From positions 1-62,290 of the forward strand of contig REEK01000119.1 in assembly GCA_007695115.1 (NCBI GenBank): DNA of 62,290 bases, read 5' to 3'. Positions 51,295 to 60,281 of the stretch are shown one piece after another. The position numbers were made by a program, and so were the translations under genes. Origin of the DNA: Sphaerobacteraceae bacterium. GTDB taxonomy: Bacteria > Chloroflexota > Chloroflexia > Thermomicrobiales > Thermomicrobiaceae. The notes under the pieces were generated by a model. It was not told the DNA's origin, did no database searches, and saw only the letters and a program-made list of their open reading frames with translations. The number at the start of each line of letters is the position of its first letter. Position 1 is the stretch's first letter.

Positions 51295-52899
51295 ATGTCT
51301 GGAATCGAAGAACACGTGAGCGACAATGCGGTATCGCCGGAAGACGGCGCCTCGCTCATGGAGCAGTTCCTCAACGACCCCGCTCATGATTACAAAACTC
51401 TGACCTATGGCCAGGTCATGGAGGGCGAAGTCATGTATGCAGACCGGGATGAAATCCTGGTCGACATCGGATCGAAGTCTGAAGGGATCATCCCGAGCCG
51501 GGAGTTCTCTACACTCACCGATGATGAGAAGGCCGCTATCTCGGTCGGTGACACCATTCTCGTGTTTGTCGTGCAGGCTGAGAATCAGGAGGGCCAGGCG
51601 GTTCTCTCGATCGACCGCGCTCGCCAGGAGAAGAGCTGGCGACTGCTGCAGGAGCAGCATGAGGCCGCGGATACGATCATGGCTGAAGTCACCAACTACA
51701 ACAAGGGTGGCTTGCTGGTGAACCTCGACGGTGTCCGTGGATTCGTCCCGGCGTCGCAGGTTACCGAAATCCGTGGCGGTGATGATGGAACCAAGCAGGC
51801 GGACATGGCTCGCCTGATCGGTACCAGCCTCCCGCTGAAGATCATTGAAATTAACCGACACCGAAACCGCCTCATTCTTTCAGAGCGACAGGCGGTTCAG
51901 GAGAAGCGCGATTCGATGAAGGAACGCCTCATCGAAGAGCTCACCGAGGGCGAAACGCGGTCTGGTCGCGTGACCAGCATCTGCGACTTCGGTGCATTCG
52001 TCGACGTTGGTGGAGCCGATGGACTGGTTCACCTTTCCGAGCTGTCATGGAGCCGGGTCAAGCACCCGAGTGAAGTGCTCTCGGTCAACGAAGAAGTCGA
52101 TGTCTACGTTCTCGGCATCAACGCTGACGAAAAGAAGATCGCGCTCAGTATCAAGCGAACACAGCCGGAACCGTGGAGCCAGGTTGCCAACAAGTACGAG
52201 GTTGGCCAGCTGGTCAGGAGCACGGTCACTCAGCTCGCAAACTTCGGCGCGTTTGCACGCATCGAAGACGGTATCGAAGGTCTGATTCACGTTTCGGAAC
52301 TTTCCGAGCAGCGAATCGGCCACCCGCGGCAGGTTGTCGCTGAGGGCCAGGACCTGATTCTCCGGATTATCCGGATCGATCCGCAGCGGCGTCGCATGGG
52401 GCTCAGTCTTCGCCGCGCACTCGAAGCGACGGACGAGGAAGTAACGACCGTACTCGGCGAGGACGCTGTGGAGCTCAAGCATCAGCTCCTGGCAATCGAG
52501 ATCGAGCCGGACGAATCAGAGGAAGCTCCGGCATCCGATGATGCTGGTGAACCAGCCGCCGAGGCAGCAACAGAGACCGCTGGCGAAGCTGACGATGCTG
52601 GCGAACCGGCCGCCGAAACAGCAACCGAGACCGCAGCCGAGTCAGATGATGCTGGTGAGCCAGCCGCAGAAGCAGAAGCAGCCGACGAGGTTGCCGCTGA
52701 GGCAGAGGCCGAACCAGTGGACGATGAACCAGCTGCCGATGCAACACCATCGGAGACCGAAGCCGAGGCAGAAGCTCCGGCCGAACCCGCAGCAGAAGAG
52801 GCGGGCGAAGCTGAGGCTGAAGCCGAGACTGAGGCTCCAGAATCCGAGTCTGCTGATGATGAGCAGACCGATGATGGCACGGAGCGAGCGAATAACTAG
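51295..52899 (+). CDS. rpsA: Ribosomal protein S1 (bS1) with acidic repeat tail
   Basis: 534 residues with four S1 (OB-fold) RNA-binding domains: about 36-98 (VMEGEVMYADRDEILVDIGS), 122-188 (NYNKGGLLVNLDGVRGFVP), 219-288 (ICDFGAFVDVGGADGLVHLS) and 302-372 (QLANFGAFARIEDGIEGLIH). Four domains are fewer than the six of Escherichia coli and match Actinobacteria/Chloroflexota forms. From about residue 402 a 130-residue Ala/Glu/Asp tail follows, built from repeats (52537-52698). The ATG at 51295 has AAGGA 6-7 bases upstream. It helps the 30S subunit bind mRNA. Confidence 0.93.
   Translation: MSGIEEHVSDNAVSPEDGASLMEQFLNDPAHDYKTLTYGQVMEGEVMYADRDEILVDIGSKSEGIIPSREFSTLTDDEKAAISVGDTILVFVVQAENQEGQAVLSIDRARQEKSWRLLQEQHEAADTIMAEVTNYNKGGLLVNLDGVRGFVPASQVTEIRGGDDGTKQADMARLIGTSLPLKIIEINRHRNRLILSERQAVQEKRDSMKERLIEELTEGETRSGRVTSICDFGAFVDVGGADGLVHLSELSWSRVKHPSEVLSVNEEVDVYVLGINADEKKIALSIKRTQPEPWSQVANKYEVGQLVRSTVTQLANFGAFARIEDGIEGLIHVSELSEQRIGHPRQVVAEGQDLILRIIRIDPQRRRMGLSLRRALEATDEEVTTVLGEDAVELKHQLLAIEIEPDESEEAPASDDAGEPAAEAATETAGEADDAGEPAAETATETAAESDDAGEPAAEAEAADEVAAEAEAEPVDDEPAADATPSETEAEAEAPAEPAAEEAGEAEAEAETEAPESESADDEQTDDGTERANN
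52537..52698 (+). repeat. Three 54-bp tandem repeats in the rpsA tail
   Basis: Units begin at 52537, 52591 and 52645. Each encodes DDAGEPAAE followed by ATETAGEA-like residues; the third diverges after about 11 codons. The DNA copies differ mainly at third codon positions, so the repeat is older than a recent slip. Confidence 0.8.
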
Positions 52900-53098
52900 T
52901 TGCTCGACCTGCCAGTCCCCCGCACATCAAGAATATAGCCGTGATATACGTTAAGTAGGCGTGTGTTGCGGTCGGCGCGGCCCCCCTCCGGTACTTTGAC
53001 CACGTGGGGGCTCGCTGTTTCTCAGCAATGCGAACGCGGCAGGCATGGCCCCCGATTTGCATTAGGTAAATCATAATCGGAGGTCAGAGGAGATAACT

Positions 53099-55567
53099 AT
53101 GGCAGACAAATTCGAAAAATTTACAGAACGCGCCCGCAAAGTTCTGACGCTGGCTCAGGAAGAAGCTCATCGTTTCAATCACAATTACATCGGCACCGAG
53201 CACCTGCTTCTAGGTCTCGTGCGCGAAGGTGATGGTGTCGCTGCACGCGTGCTGGCGAACATGGGCGTTCAGCTGCCGAAAGTGCGCAGTGCTGTTGAGT
53301 TCATCATCGGGCGTGGCGATTCGATGATCGTTGGCGAGATCGGGTTGACCCCGCGCGCCAAGAAGGTCATCGAGCTAGCCGTCGATGAAGCTCGCCGATT
53401 GAACCATCACTACATTGGAACCGAGCATCTTCTTCTCGGGCTGGTCCGTGAGGGCGAAGGAATCGCCGCGGGCGTGCTCGAGAGCCTGGGTGTGAGCCTC
53501 GAGAAGGTTCGCCAGCAGGTGATGCAGGTTGTCAGTCAGAGCAGCGGCTATCAGCAGAAGGGTCAGCAGACCAAGACTCCATACATGGATGCGCTTGGCT
53601 TTGACCTGACCGAGGCAGCGACTCAGAATCAGCTGGATCCAGTTATTGGACGCGCCAACGAGATCGAGCGCGTAATGCAGATCCTGTCTCGACGAACCAA
53701 GAACAACCCTGCGCTGATCGGTGAACCGGGTGTCGGCAAGACGGCGATCGTCGAGGGCCTTGCCCAGCGAATCATCGCCGGTGACGTCCCGGAGCCGTTG
53801 CAGAACAAGCGAGTGATTGCGCTCGATATCGGCGCTCTGGTGGCCGGTACGAAGTACCGTGGCGAGTTCGAGGAGCGATTGAAGAAGATCGTTGCCGAGG
53901 TCAAAGAGACCGGTAGCATCCTCTTCATCGATGAGCTTCATACACTCGTTGGCGCTGGTGCCGCCGAAGGCGCAGTTGATGCCGCCAACATTCTCAAACC
54001 CGCTCTCTCGCGAGGAGAGCTCCAGACCATTGGCGCAACCACGCTCGATGAGTACCGAAAGTACATCGAACGCGATGCCGCGCTGGAGCGTCGTTTCCAG
54101 CCGGTGCAGGTCGAGGAGCCGTCGGTCGAGGAGACTGTCCTCATTCTCGAGGGTCTCCGCGAGCGATATGAAGAACATCACAAGCTGAAGATCAGTGATG
54201 AATCGCTGTCTTCAGCGGCAGCTCTGGCTTCACGATATGTGACCGATCGATTCTTGCCGGACAAGGCGATCGACCTGATCGACGAAGCCTCGTCCCGGGT
54301 GCGAATGTACCGGTCGTCATCGCCACCGAGCCTCAAAGAAGCGATGAAGGGGCTCGAATCCCTGCAGCGCGAACTCGACTCGGCCGTTTCGGGCCAGGAG
54401 TTCGAACTGGCTGCCGATCTGCGAGATCGTGAGCGACAGTTGCAGCGCCGGATCGCCGATCTGGAGGCGAACTGGAAAGAAGAGCAGGGAAGCGATACGC
54501 CTGAAGTCAACGAAGAAGATATTGCTCAGGTCGTCTCGATGTGGACCGGTATTCCGCTGATGCGGCTCGCTACCGAGGAATCGGAGCGACTGCTTCAGAT
54601 GGAAGAAGCGCTGCACGAGCGAATCATCGGGCAGGACGAAGCGATCACCACGATGTCCAAGGCTGTGCGCCGTGCACGCGCCGGACTCAAGGACCCGATG
54701 CGCCCCATCGGGAGCTTCATCTTCCTTGGACCCACCGGTGTGGGTAAGACGTTGCTCGCCCGCGCACTGGCTGAGTTCATGTTCGGTAGTGAAGATGCGC
54801 TGATCAAGATCGACATGAGTGAGTTCATGGAGCGCCATGCGGTGGCTCGACTGGTCGGTGCGCCGCCAGGATATGTTGGCTATGAAGAAGGTGGCCAGCT
54901 GACTGAGGCCGTCCGACGGAAGAGCTACTCGGTGATCCTTCTGGACGAGATCGAAAAGGCCCATCCCGAGGCGTTCAACATGCTGCTCCAGATTCTGGAA
55001 GACGGCAGCTTGAGCGATGCCAAGGGTCGCCGGGTCGACTTCCGCAACACGATCATGATCATGACCTCCAACGTCGGAGCTGAGATGATCCAGAAAGAGG
55101 GCGGTCTCGGGTTCGCGATCTCTGAGAATGAAGATCAGAAGATCCAGATGGAATACGAGAACATGAAGGAGAAGGTCCTGGCGCAGCTCAAGACCACCTT
55201 CCGACCGGAGTTCCTGAACCGGATCGACGGCGTGATCGTCTTCCACCCGCTGACGACGGTCGAGATTCGCGAGATCGTCGAACTGGAGCTCAAGCGAGTT
55301 CGCACACAGCTTCAGGAGAAAGAAGTCGAGCTGGTTATTACGACCGAAGCTCTCGACTTCCTGGGACGCCGCGGTTACGACCGCCAGTATGGTGCCCGCC
55401 CGCTTCGCCGGCTGATCCAGAATCTGATCGAGGATCCGCTGGCCGAAGGACTGCTCGAGAACAAGTACAAGGCCGGAGACAAGATCACGATTGATGTTGA
55501 GGATGATCTGCTGAAACTGGATAAGAGCCAGTCCGACGCAGACAAACTCCAGCCCGTCTCCTCCTGA
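53099..55567 (+). CDS. clpC: ATP-dependent Clp protease ATP-binding subunit ClpC
   Basis: An 822-residue Hsp100 unfoldase that feeds ClpP and also disaggregates proteins. The N domain is a double Clp_N repeat ([20 protein letters not shown] and [20 protein letters not shown]). AAA1 has [15 protein letters not shown] and [18 protein letters not shown] motif follows (about 421-457; [20 protein letters not shown]), typical of ClpC over ClpA/ClpB. AAA2 has [20 protein letters not shown] and [12 protein letters not shown]. The ATG has AGGAG 7 bases upstream. The usual ctsR-mcsA-mcsB partners are missing here. The 199-base gap before it shows no CIRCE or CtsR-like repeat. Confidence 0.96.
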   Translation: MADKFEKFTERARKVLTLAQEEAHRFNHNYIGTEHLLLGLVREGDGVAARVLANMGVQLPKVRSAVEFIIGRGDSMIVGEIGLTPRAKKVIELAVDEARRLNHHYIGTEHLLLGLVREGEGIAAGVLESLGVSLEKVRQQVMQVVSQSSGYQQKGQQTKTPYMDALGFDLTEAATQNQLDPVIGRANEIERVMQILSRRTKNNPALIGEPGVGKTAIVEGLAQRIIAGDVPEPLQNKRVIALDIGALVAGTKYRGEFEERLKKIVAEVKETGSILFIDELHTLVGAGAAEGAVDAANILKPALSRGELQTIGATTLDEYRKYIERDAALERRFQPVQVEEPSVEETVLILEGLRERYEEHHKLKISDESLSSAAALASRYVTDRFLPDKAIDLIDEASSRVRMYRSSSPPSLKEAMKGLESLQRELDSAVSGQEFELAADLRDRERQLQRRIADLEANWKEEQGSDTPEVNEEDIAQVVSMWTGIPLMRLATEESERLLQMEEALHERIIGQDEAITTMSKAVRRARAGLKDPMRPIGSFIFLGPTGVGKTLLARALAEFMFGSEDALIKIDMSEFMERHAVARLVGAPPGYVGYEEGGQLTEAVRRKSYSVILLDEIEKAHPEAFNMLLQILEDGSLSDAKGRRVDFRNTIMIMTSNVGAEMIQKEGGLGFAISENEDQKIQMEYENMKEKVLAQLKTTFRPEFLNRIDGVIVFHPLTTVEIREIVELELKRVRTQLQEKEVELVITTEALDFLGRRGYDRQYGARPLRRLIQNLIEDPLAEGLLENKYKAGDKITIDVEDDLLKLDKSQSDADKLQPVSS

Positions 55568-55596
55568 TCTCGGAGAGTCCTCACCGTTCGAGCTTT

Positions 55597-55634
55597 CACA
55601 GCCGCTGGCTTTCCGGCCAGCGGCTGTTGTGTTT
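55597..55634 (+). terminator. Intrinsic terminator after clpC
   Basis: ACAGCCGCTGGC (55597-55608) pairs perfectly with GCCAGCGGCTGT (55615-55626), with a 6-base loop and a T-rich TGTGTTTG tail. Confidence 0.88.
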
Positions 55635-55675
55635 GAATGGCGACGTGCAACCAGCGAAGCGAAAGAGTCCGCACA

Positions 55676-57076
55676 ATGGCGAAGACACGCACGAAATACG
55701 TCTGTCAGCAATGTGCCCACGAGAGTCCGGGGTACTACGGGCGATGCCCGAACTGCGGCTCCTGGGGAACGATGGTAGAGACCGTCGAAGCCTCGCGGCC
55801 GACCGCCGCGGCCGGTTCACGTTCCGCTCCCACGCGAGCGGAGAGCCCATCCAGCGTCACCAGACTATCGGACATATCGAGCGACGGTGAACAGCGAATC
55901 CCGGTGGCAATCGATGAGTTCTCTCGGGTGCTGGGTGGCGGCATGGTGCCCGGATCACTGGTGCTGGTAGGTGGTGATCCCGGTATCGGGAAGTCAACGT
56001 TGTTGCTCCAGGTCTCCACGCTGCACAGCAGTCTGCAGGGACGGGTTCTCTACGTTTCTGCCGAAGAATCACCGCAGCAGATCAAACTCCGGGCTGAGCG
56101 CCTGCGCGTGATTCCCGATGACCTCCTGGTGCTGGGCGAGACGGATATGGGACAGATTCTGGCTCACATCGATACCGTTCAACCGTCGATGGTGGTCATC
56201 GATTCCATTCAGACGGTGTTCGTCCCAGAATTGCAGTCAGCTGCCGGGAGTGTCGGACAGGTTCGGGAGTGCACGTCGCGGCTAATGCAGTTCGCCAAGC
56301 GATCCGGCATACCGGTGATGATCGTTGGTCACGTGACCAAAGAAGGCACGATTGCCGGGCCACGAGTTCTGGAACACATGGTCGATGCCGTGCTGTATCT
56401 CGAAGGGGATCGCTATCACCAGTATCGAGTATTGCGGGCTGTGAAAAATCGCTTCGGCTCGACCGATGAGGTTGGCGTGTTCGAGATGACCGATGGCGGG
56501 ATGCAGGAGGTCTCCAATCCGTCGCAGGCCTTCCTGCAGGAGCGCTCCGGGAATGCATCTGGCTCAGCTGTCGCGGTGCCGCTGGAGGGCAGTCGCCCGA
56601 TCCTGATTGAGGTTCAGGCGCTGACCACAGCGACGTCGTTCGGCAACCCTCGACGAACCGCGACCGGTTTCGATCTGAACCGCCTACAGATGTTGATCGC
56701 AGTGCTTCAGCAGCGTGTTGGCTATTCGCTGGGAACCCACGATGTGTTTATCAACGTCGTCGGTGGATTGCGCGTTGGCGAACCGGCTGTCGATCTCGGC
56801 GTGATCGCCGCGGTTGGCTCCAGCCACGCTGGGAAGCCTGTCGACCGGCACACGGTTTTCATCGGAGAGGTGGGCCTCTCGGGCGAGCTTCGCAGCGTCA
56901 GCCAACTGGACAGGCGTCTGAATGAGGCACAGAAGCTCGGCTTCAAACGGGCGATCATCCCGTCGACCGCCTATCGGGGACCGACCGACCGCCTCTCGGG
57001 CATCGAGGTTGTGCGGGTATCGACGGCCCGCGAGGCGATCGAGGCTGGATTCACGCCGAGCGGACGTTCAGTCTGA
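55676..57076 (+). CDS. radA: DNA repair protein RadA
   Basis: A 466-residue branch-migration ATPase of recombinational repair. The N-terminal zinc finger is YVCQQCAHESPGYYGRCPNC. The RecA-like core has Walker A in GGDPGIGKSTLLLQ (about residue 100) and Walker B near MVVIDSIQTV. The RadA-specific KNRFG lies in AVKNRFGSTDEVGVFEM (about 256). The C-terminal Lon-like domain has GGLRVGEPAVDLGVIAAVGS and IGEVGLSGELRSVSQ. The ATG at 55676 begins just before the zinc finger. Its last 9 bases overlap the convergent murG gene. Confidence 0.96.
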   Translation: MAKTRTKYVCQQCAHESPGYYGRCPNCGSWGTMVETVEASRPTAAAGSRSAPTRAESPSSVTRLSDISSDGEQRIPVAIDEFSRVLGGGMVPGSLVLVGGDPGIGKSTLLLQVSTLHSSLQGRVLYVSAEESPQQIKLRAERLRVIPDDLLVLGETDMGQILAHIDTVQPSMVVIDSIQTVFVPELQSAAGSVGQVRECTSRLMQFAKRSGIPVMIVGHVTKEGTIAGPRVLEHMVDAVLYLEGDRYHQYRVLRAVKNRFGSTDEVGVFEMTDGGMQEVSNPSQAFLQERSGNASGSAVAVPLEGSRPILIEVQALTTATSFGNPRRTATGFDLNRLQMLIAVLQQRVGYSLGTHDVFINVVGGLRVGEPAVDLGVIAAVGSSHAGKPVDRHTVFIGEVGLSGELRSVSQLDRRLNEAQKLGFKRAIIPSTAYRGPTDRLSGIEVVRVSTAREAIEAGFTPSGRSV

Positions 57077-58210
57077 TCGCTTCACGCTGGCGAGTTGCAA
57101 TATCTCATCTGCCAGTCGCTCTGCGGCATCGGGCATCGCGACCGATCGTGCCGCGTCAGACATCTTTGCCCGACGCTCCGGGTCGCTGAGGAGTTCCCTG
57201 AGCTGGTTGACCAGTCGCTCCGGCGAGAGTTCCACCTGTGGAATCAGGATCGATGCGTCGACATCGGCCAGAACGCGAGCGTTCCTGGTCTGTTCATCGC
57301 TAGATGTTCCCGGTAGCGGTACCAGGATCGATGGCTTCCCGAGAAGCGCCAGTTCGGCGACCGTTCCGCCACCGCTTCGACCTATCACCAGATCAGCGCA
57401 GGCATAGATATCCGCCAGTTCTTCGCCGATTCGCTCCCGGACTACGTACCGGGATTGCATGTCTGCAGGAAGCGACTTGCGGGCCTCTAGCAGCCGGGGG
57501 TAGTCGCCGTTCGCCGCGGCTGGTCCGCATTGATGGATCACCTGTGCGTGCTGGACCAGATCCGGTATAGCCTTCTGGATAGTCTGGTTGACCGCCTGGG
57601 CTCCCAGTGATCCACCGGTGACGTAGACGACTGGAAGATCTCTGGTGAACCCGAGCAGTGTCAGGCCACGATCGGAATCTCCATTTTTCAGGCCACCCCT
57701 CACAGGATTTCCGGTAATGATGATGCGTTCTCCGGCGCTGGAGAGGAGTTCACGTGTCTGTGTATATGCCAGGGCGATTCTGTCCGCCAGGCGTGCGTTG
57801 ATCTTGTTGGCCAGCCCGATGGTCGCGGTCTGCTCATGGGTAATGCTGGGGATTCCGGCCATCCAGGCAGCGACGACGGTCGGCACGCTGACGAATCCGC
57901 CGGTACTGAACACGACATCTGGCTGCAGCGAGCGCAGGAGCAGTCGCGCCCTCAGAATCCCGAACGGTATGCGAACTGCATCCAGCAGTGTATGGATCGA
58001 GAAATAGCGTCGGAGTTTGCCGGTTGGTATCGCATGAAACAGGATCTGCTGCTCGCTTGCTGTCAACTTTTCGATACCTCCGGACGATCCGATCCAGGTG
58101 AGTTCGACATCTGCACGCTGTCTTAGCACGCTGGAGACTGCAATGGCGGGCTGAACGTGCCCCCCGGTTCCACCACCGGCTATGACGATCCTCGTCGGTC
58201 TATCGGTCAC
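57068..58210 (-). CDS. murG: MurG-type UDP-N-acetylglucosamine transferase
   Basis: A 380-residue GT28 glycosyltransferase expected to add GlcNAc to lipid I, giving lipid II for peptidoglycan. Signatures are IAGGGTGGHVQPAIAV (first glycine-rich loop), GGFVSVPTVVAAWMAGIPSI with HEQ, VTGGSLGAQAVNQTI (second glycine-rich loop) and GRSGGGTVAELALLGKPSIL then GTSSDEQTRNA (donor site). The GTG start follows AGGAGG. It sits alone, away from any mur/fts cluster, and converges on radA; it could be the only MurG or an extra copy. Confidence 0.92.
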   Translation of the reverse strand: MTDRPTRIVIAGGGTGGHVQPAIAVSSVLRQRADVELTWIGSSGGIEKLTASEQQILFHAIPTGKLRRYFSIHTLLDAVRIPFGILRARLLLRSLQPDVVFSTGGFVSVPTVVAAWMAGIPSITHEQTATIGLANKINARLADRIALAYTQTRELLSSAGERIIITGNPVRGGLKNGDSDRGLTLLGFTRDLPVVYVTGGSLGAQAVNQTIQKAIPDLVQHAQVIHQCGPAAANGDYPRLLEARKSLPADMQSRYVVRERIGEELADIYACADLVIGRSGGGTVAELALLGKPSILVPLPGTSSDEQTRNARVLADVDASILIPQVELSPERLVNQLRELLSDPERRAKMSDAARSVAMPDAAERLADEILQLASVKRSD

Positions 58211-58288
58211 ATTACCTCCTGAACGCTCAATCAGTGGTGATTCTATGGGGTGGCGCTCCGGGCGACAACCAGCGGCGCCAGTATTGCG

Positions 58289-58297
58289 TGCTAGAAT
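58289..58297 (+). promoter_or_regulatory. Extended -10 promoter of the DksA/TraR-type gene
   Basis: TG-C-TAGAAT (TG at 58289-58290, hexamer 58292-58297) lies about 73 bases before the gene start. It is the same 9-mer as the rplS promoter -10. The -35 is weak. Confidence 0.5.
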
Positions 58298-58369
58298 TGC
58301 GCGTGTTCATCACACGCCGCGTGGTTACAGACAATCACGCGTCGATCTGAAGAATGTAAAGGCCAACTC

Positions 58370-58756
58370 ATGACTACACGTGAAAAAGAGCTCAAAGCAA
58401 TCGAACAGCAACTCAAGAGTGATCTTGCCGATGCTGAGAAGGAAATCGAGCAACTCGATGATCAGGTTCGCGATTTTGGCGAAACCTCTGAACTTGCCGA
58501 GGGTGCTGACAACCACCCGGGAGATGACTCGGACAGGCTGACCGAGCAGCAGCGACTGTTGACGATTCGCGGTCAGCTGGCCGCGCGCAAGGCAGACATT
58601 GAACATGCGATCGAGAAGGCCGCGTCAGGCGAATTCGGCGTCTGCGAACGTTGCGGAAATCAGATTCCATCCGGACGACTTGAAGCGCTCCCGTTTGCCC
58701 GCTACTGCGTTGATTGCCAGGAGATCCTCGATCGAGATGGCGTGGAGATGGTGTGA
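58370..58756 (+). CDS. DksA/TraR C4-type zinc-finger protein
   Basis: A 128-residue protein. The N-terminal coiled-coil (about 1-90; KELKAIEQQLKSDLADAEKE and TEQQRLLTIRGQLAARKADI) carries an acidic Asp-rich turn, followed by the zinc finger CERCGNQIPSGRLEALPFAR then YCVDC. Such proteins enter the RNA polymerase secondary channel (DksA, TraR) or act as general regulators (YocK/YteA type). The coiled-coil tip lacks a clear DxxDxA motif, so a DksA-like role with ppGpp is uncertain. Its stop overlaps the start of lspA (GTGA). Confidence 0.88.
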   Translation: MTTREKELKAIEQQLKSDLADAEKEIEQLDDQVRDFGETSELAEGADNHPGDDSDRLTEQQRLLTIRGQLAARKADIEHAIEKAASGEFGVCERCGNQIPSGRLEALPFARYCVDCQEILDRDGVEMV

Positions 58757-59340
58757 GCCGAGTCCTGACCAAGCCGTCGGTGGCGATTCTTTTCCTTGTA
58801 ACGACGGTCATCGTGATCGCGGATCAGATTACCAAAGTTATTGCGATCGACCGAATAGGACCTGACGAAGGACGACCCGTTGTCACCGTCATTCCGGGAA
58901 TTCTCGACTTTCGCTATGTCGAAAACACCGGCGCCGCCTTCGGCATTTTTCAGGACAACACGACTATTCTGATTTTCGTTTCTATCGGCGTGGTGGCGAT
59001 TCTCGCCGCGGTGTTCTGGAAACTCATCCTGTATAGCCGATTGCTGGCGTTCGCCTTCGGACTCCAGTTCGGCGGTGCGATCGGCAATCTCATCGACCGG
59101 ATCCGGCTCGGATACGTAGTGGACTTCGTTGATGGACCACTGCTTCCGGTCTGGAACATCGCGGATGCCGGTATAACCGTAGGTGTGACGATTCTGGCAC
59201 TGGTGTTGTTGTTCATCCCGGATTGGTCAGATCCCGACGGAACGAAACGCAAGGAGCAGGCTGGCGATCACGCCGAGTCTGCCGATGAATCTGAATCAAC
59301 CGGAGCGCAGGTGCACGGCACCCAGGAGAACAGACCATGA
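58753..59340 (+). CDS. lspA: Lipoprotein signal peptidase (signal peptidase II)
   Basis: A 195-residue aspartic membrane protease that removes the signal from prolipoproteins after lipidation. Four helices are visible. Conserved blocks are IADQITKVIA, RYVENTGAAFGIF, GGAIGNLIDRIRLGYVVDFV (Asp) and WNIADAGITVG (second catalytic Asp). A hydrophilic tail of about 35 residues rich in Asp, Glu and Ser follows the last helix and is unusual. The GTG start overlaps the preceding stop, with GGAG 5 bases upstream. It would process the LppM-like lipoprotein and both serpins of this window. Confidence 0.95.
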   Translation: MSRVLTKPSVAILFLVTTVIVIADQITKVIAIDRIGPDEGRPVVTVIPGILDFRYVENTGAAFGIFQDNTTILIFVSIGVVAILAAVFWKLILYSRLLAFAFGLQFGGAIGNLIDRIRLGYVVDFVDGPLLPVWNIADAGITVGVTILALVLLFIPDWSDPDGTKRKEQAGDHAESADESESTGAQVHGTQENRP

Positions 59341-60266
59341 CTCATGGAACCCGAGACGCCGTCCGCATTGTGCTGGACGTGCTCGAATCGGAAGATAGCG
59401 ATCGACTGGACCGGGTCGTTGCCGGCAGGGTTCACGACATTAGCCGGTCATACGCGCAGCAGTTGATGAAGTCTGGCGACGTACTGGTCAATGGAGATAC
59501 GGTGAAGCCGGCGCATCGGGTTCGTCCGGGCGACAAGGTGGAGATCCATCTCCCACCGGTGGCGGAACCTGAAGACCTGCCTCCGGACTATCTGCCGATT
59601 CCAATCATCTACGAAGATGATGATCTCATGGTGTTCGACAAGCCACCGGGGATCGTAACTCATCCCGCTCCAGGTCACGAGCGTGGCACGCTCGTCAACG
59701 CCCTGCGGGCGATCCGGCCGGACCTGCGATTCAACAACGAACGCCTGGGTGTTGTGCATCGACTGGACAAAGACACCTCTGGACTGATCGTGGTGGCCAA
59801 GCACGAAGAATCCCGATTGTGGCTGCTGCATCAATGGCAGGAGCGTCAGGTCGTCAAGCGGTACATCGCGCTGGTGCAGGACCCGATCGAGGAGAACAGG
59901 GGAACGATCGATGCGCCAATCAGCCGTGATCCGAATAATCGGAAGCGCATGGCTGTGGTTCGGGAGGGTCGACCGGCCATCAGCCACTTCGATGTGATCC
60001 AGCGGTTTGCCGATTCAACGCTGGTAAACATCCATATCGAGACCGGCCGAACGCACCAGATTCGGGTGCATATGGCGTTTATCGGCCATCCAGTTGTGGG
60101 CGATTCCACTTACGGTCGGAAACGATTCAGTGTCGAGGTACCCCGGCAGTTCCTGCATGCTGCATATCTGAAATTCGAGTTGCCGGGCAATCGTGGCCCG
60201 CTGGAGCTCGAGACCCCGATTCCCAACGACCTGCAGACGGTGCTGGACGCGTTGCAAGCTGTGTAG
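59337..60266 (+). CDS. rluD: RluD-type 23S rRNA pseudouridine synthase
   Basis: 309 residues. An N-terminal S4 RNA-binding domain (RLDRVVAGRVHDISRSYAQQ through VRPGDKVEIHLPP) is followed by the catalytic RluA-family core with the Asp nucleophile in HRLDKDTSGLIVVAK (about residue 143). Later blocks are GRTHQIRVHMAFIGHPVVGD and FLHAAYLKF. It overlaps lspA by four bases (ATGA), the common lspA-rluD order. It would modify uridines of helix 69 of 23S rRNA; substrate by family only. Confidence 0.93.
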   Translation: MTHGTRDAVRIVLDVLESEDSDRLDRVVAGRVHDISRSYAQQLMKSGDVLVNGDTVKPAHRVRPGDKVEIHLPPVAEPEDLPPDYLPIPIIYEDDDLMVFDKPPGIVTHPAPGHERGTLVNALRAIRPDLRFNNERLGVVHRLDKDTSGLIVVAKHEESRLWLLHQWQERQVVKRYIALVQDPIEENRGTIDAPISRDPNNRKRMAVVREGRPAISHFDVIQRFADSTLVNIHIETGRTHQIRVHMAFIGHPVVGDSTYGRKRFSVEVPRQFLHAAYLKFELPGNRGPLELETPIPNDLQTVLDALQAV

Positions 60267-60281
60267 ATCCCGGGAGGCACT

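Noticed and set aside
52482-52880. Minus-strand Ser/Ala-rich frame
   Set aside because: It arises from the repeated GCN/GAN codons of the S1 tail read backwards.
56328-56343. Palindrome TTGGTCACGTGACCAA
   Set aside because: It codes for the conserved GHVTKE stretch of RadA, so codon constraint explains it better than an operator or parS site.
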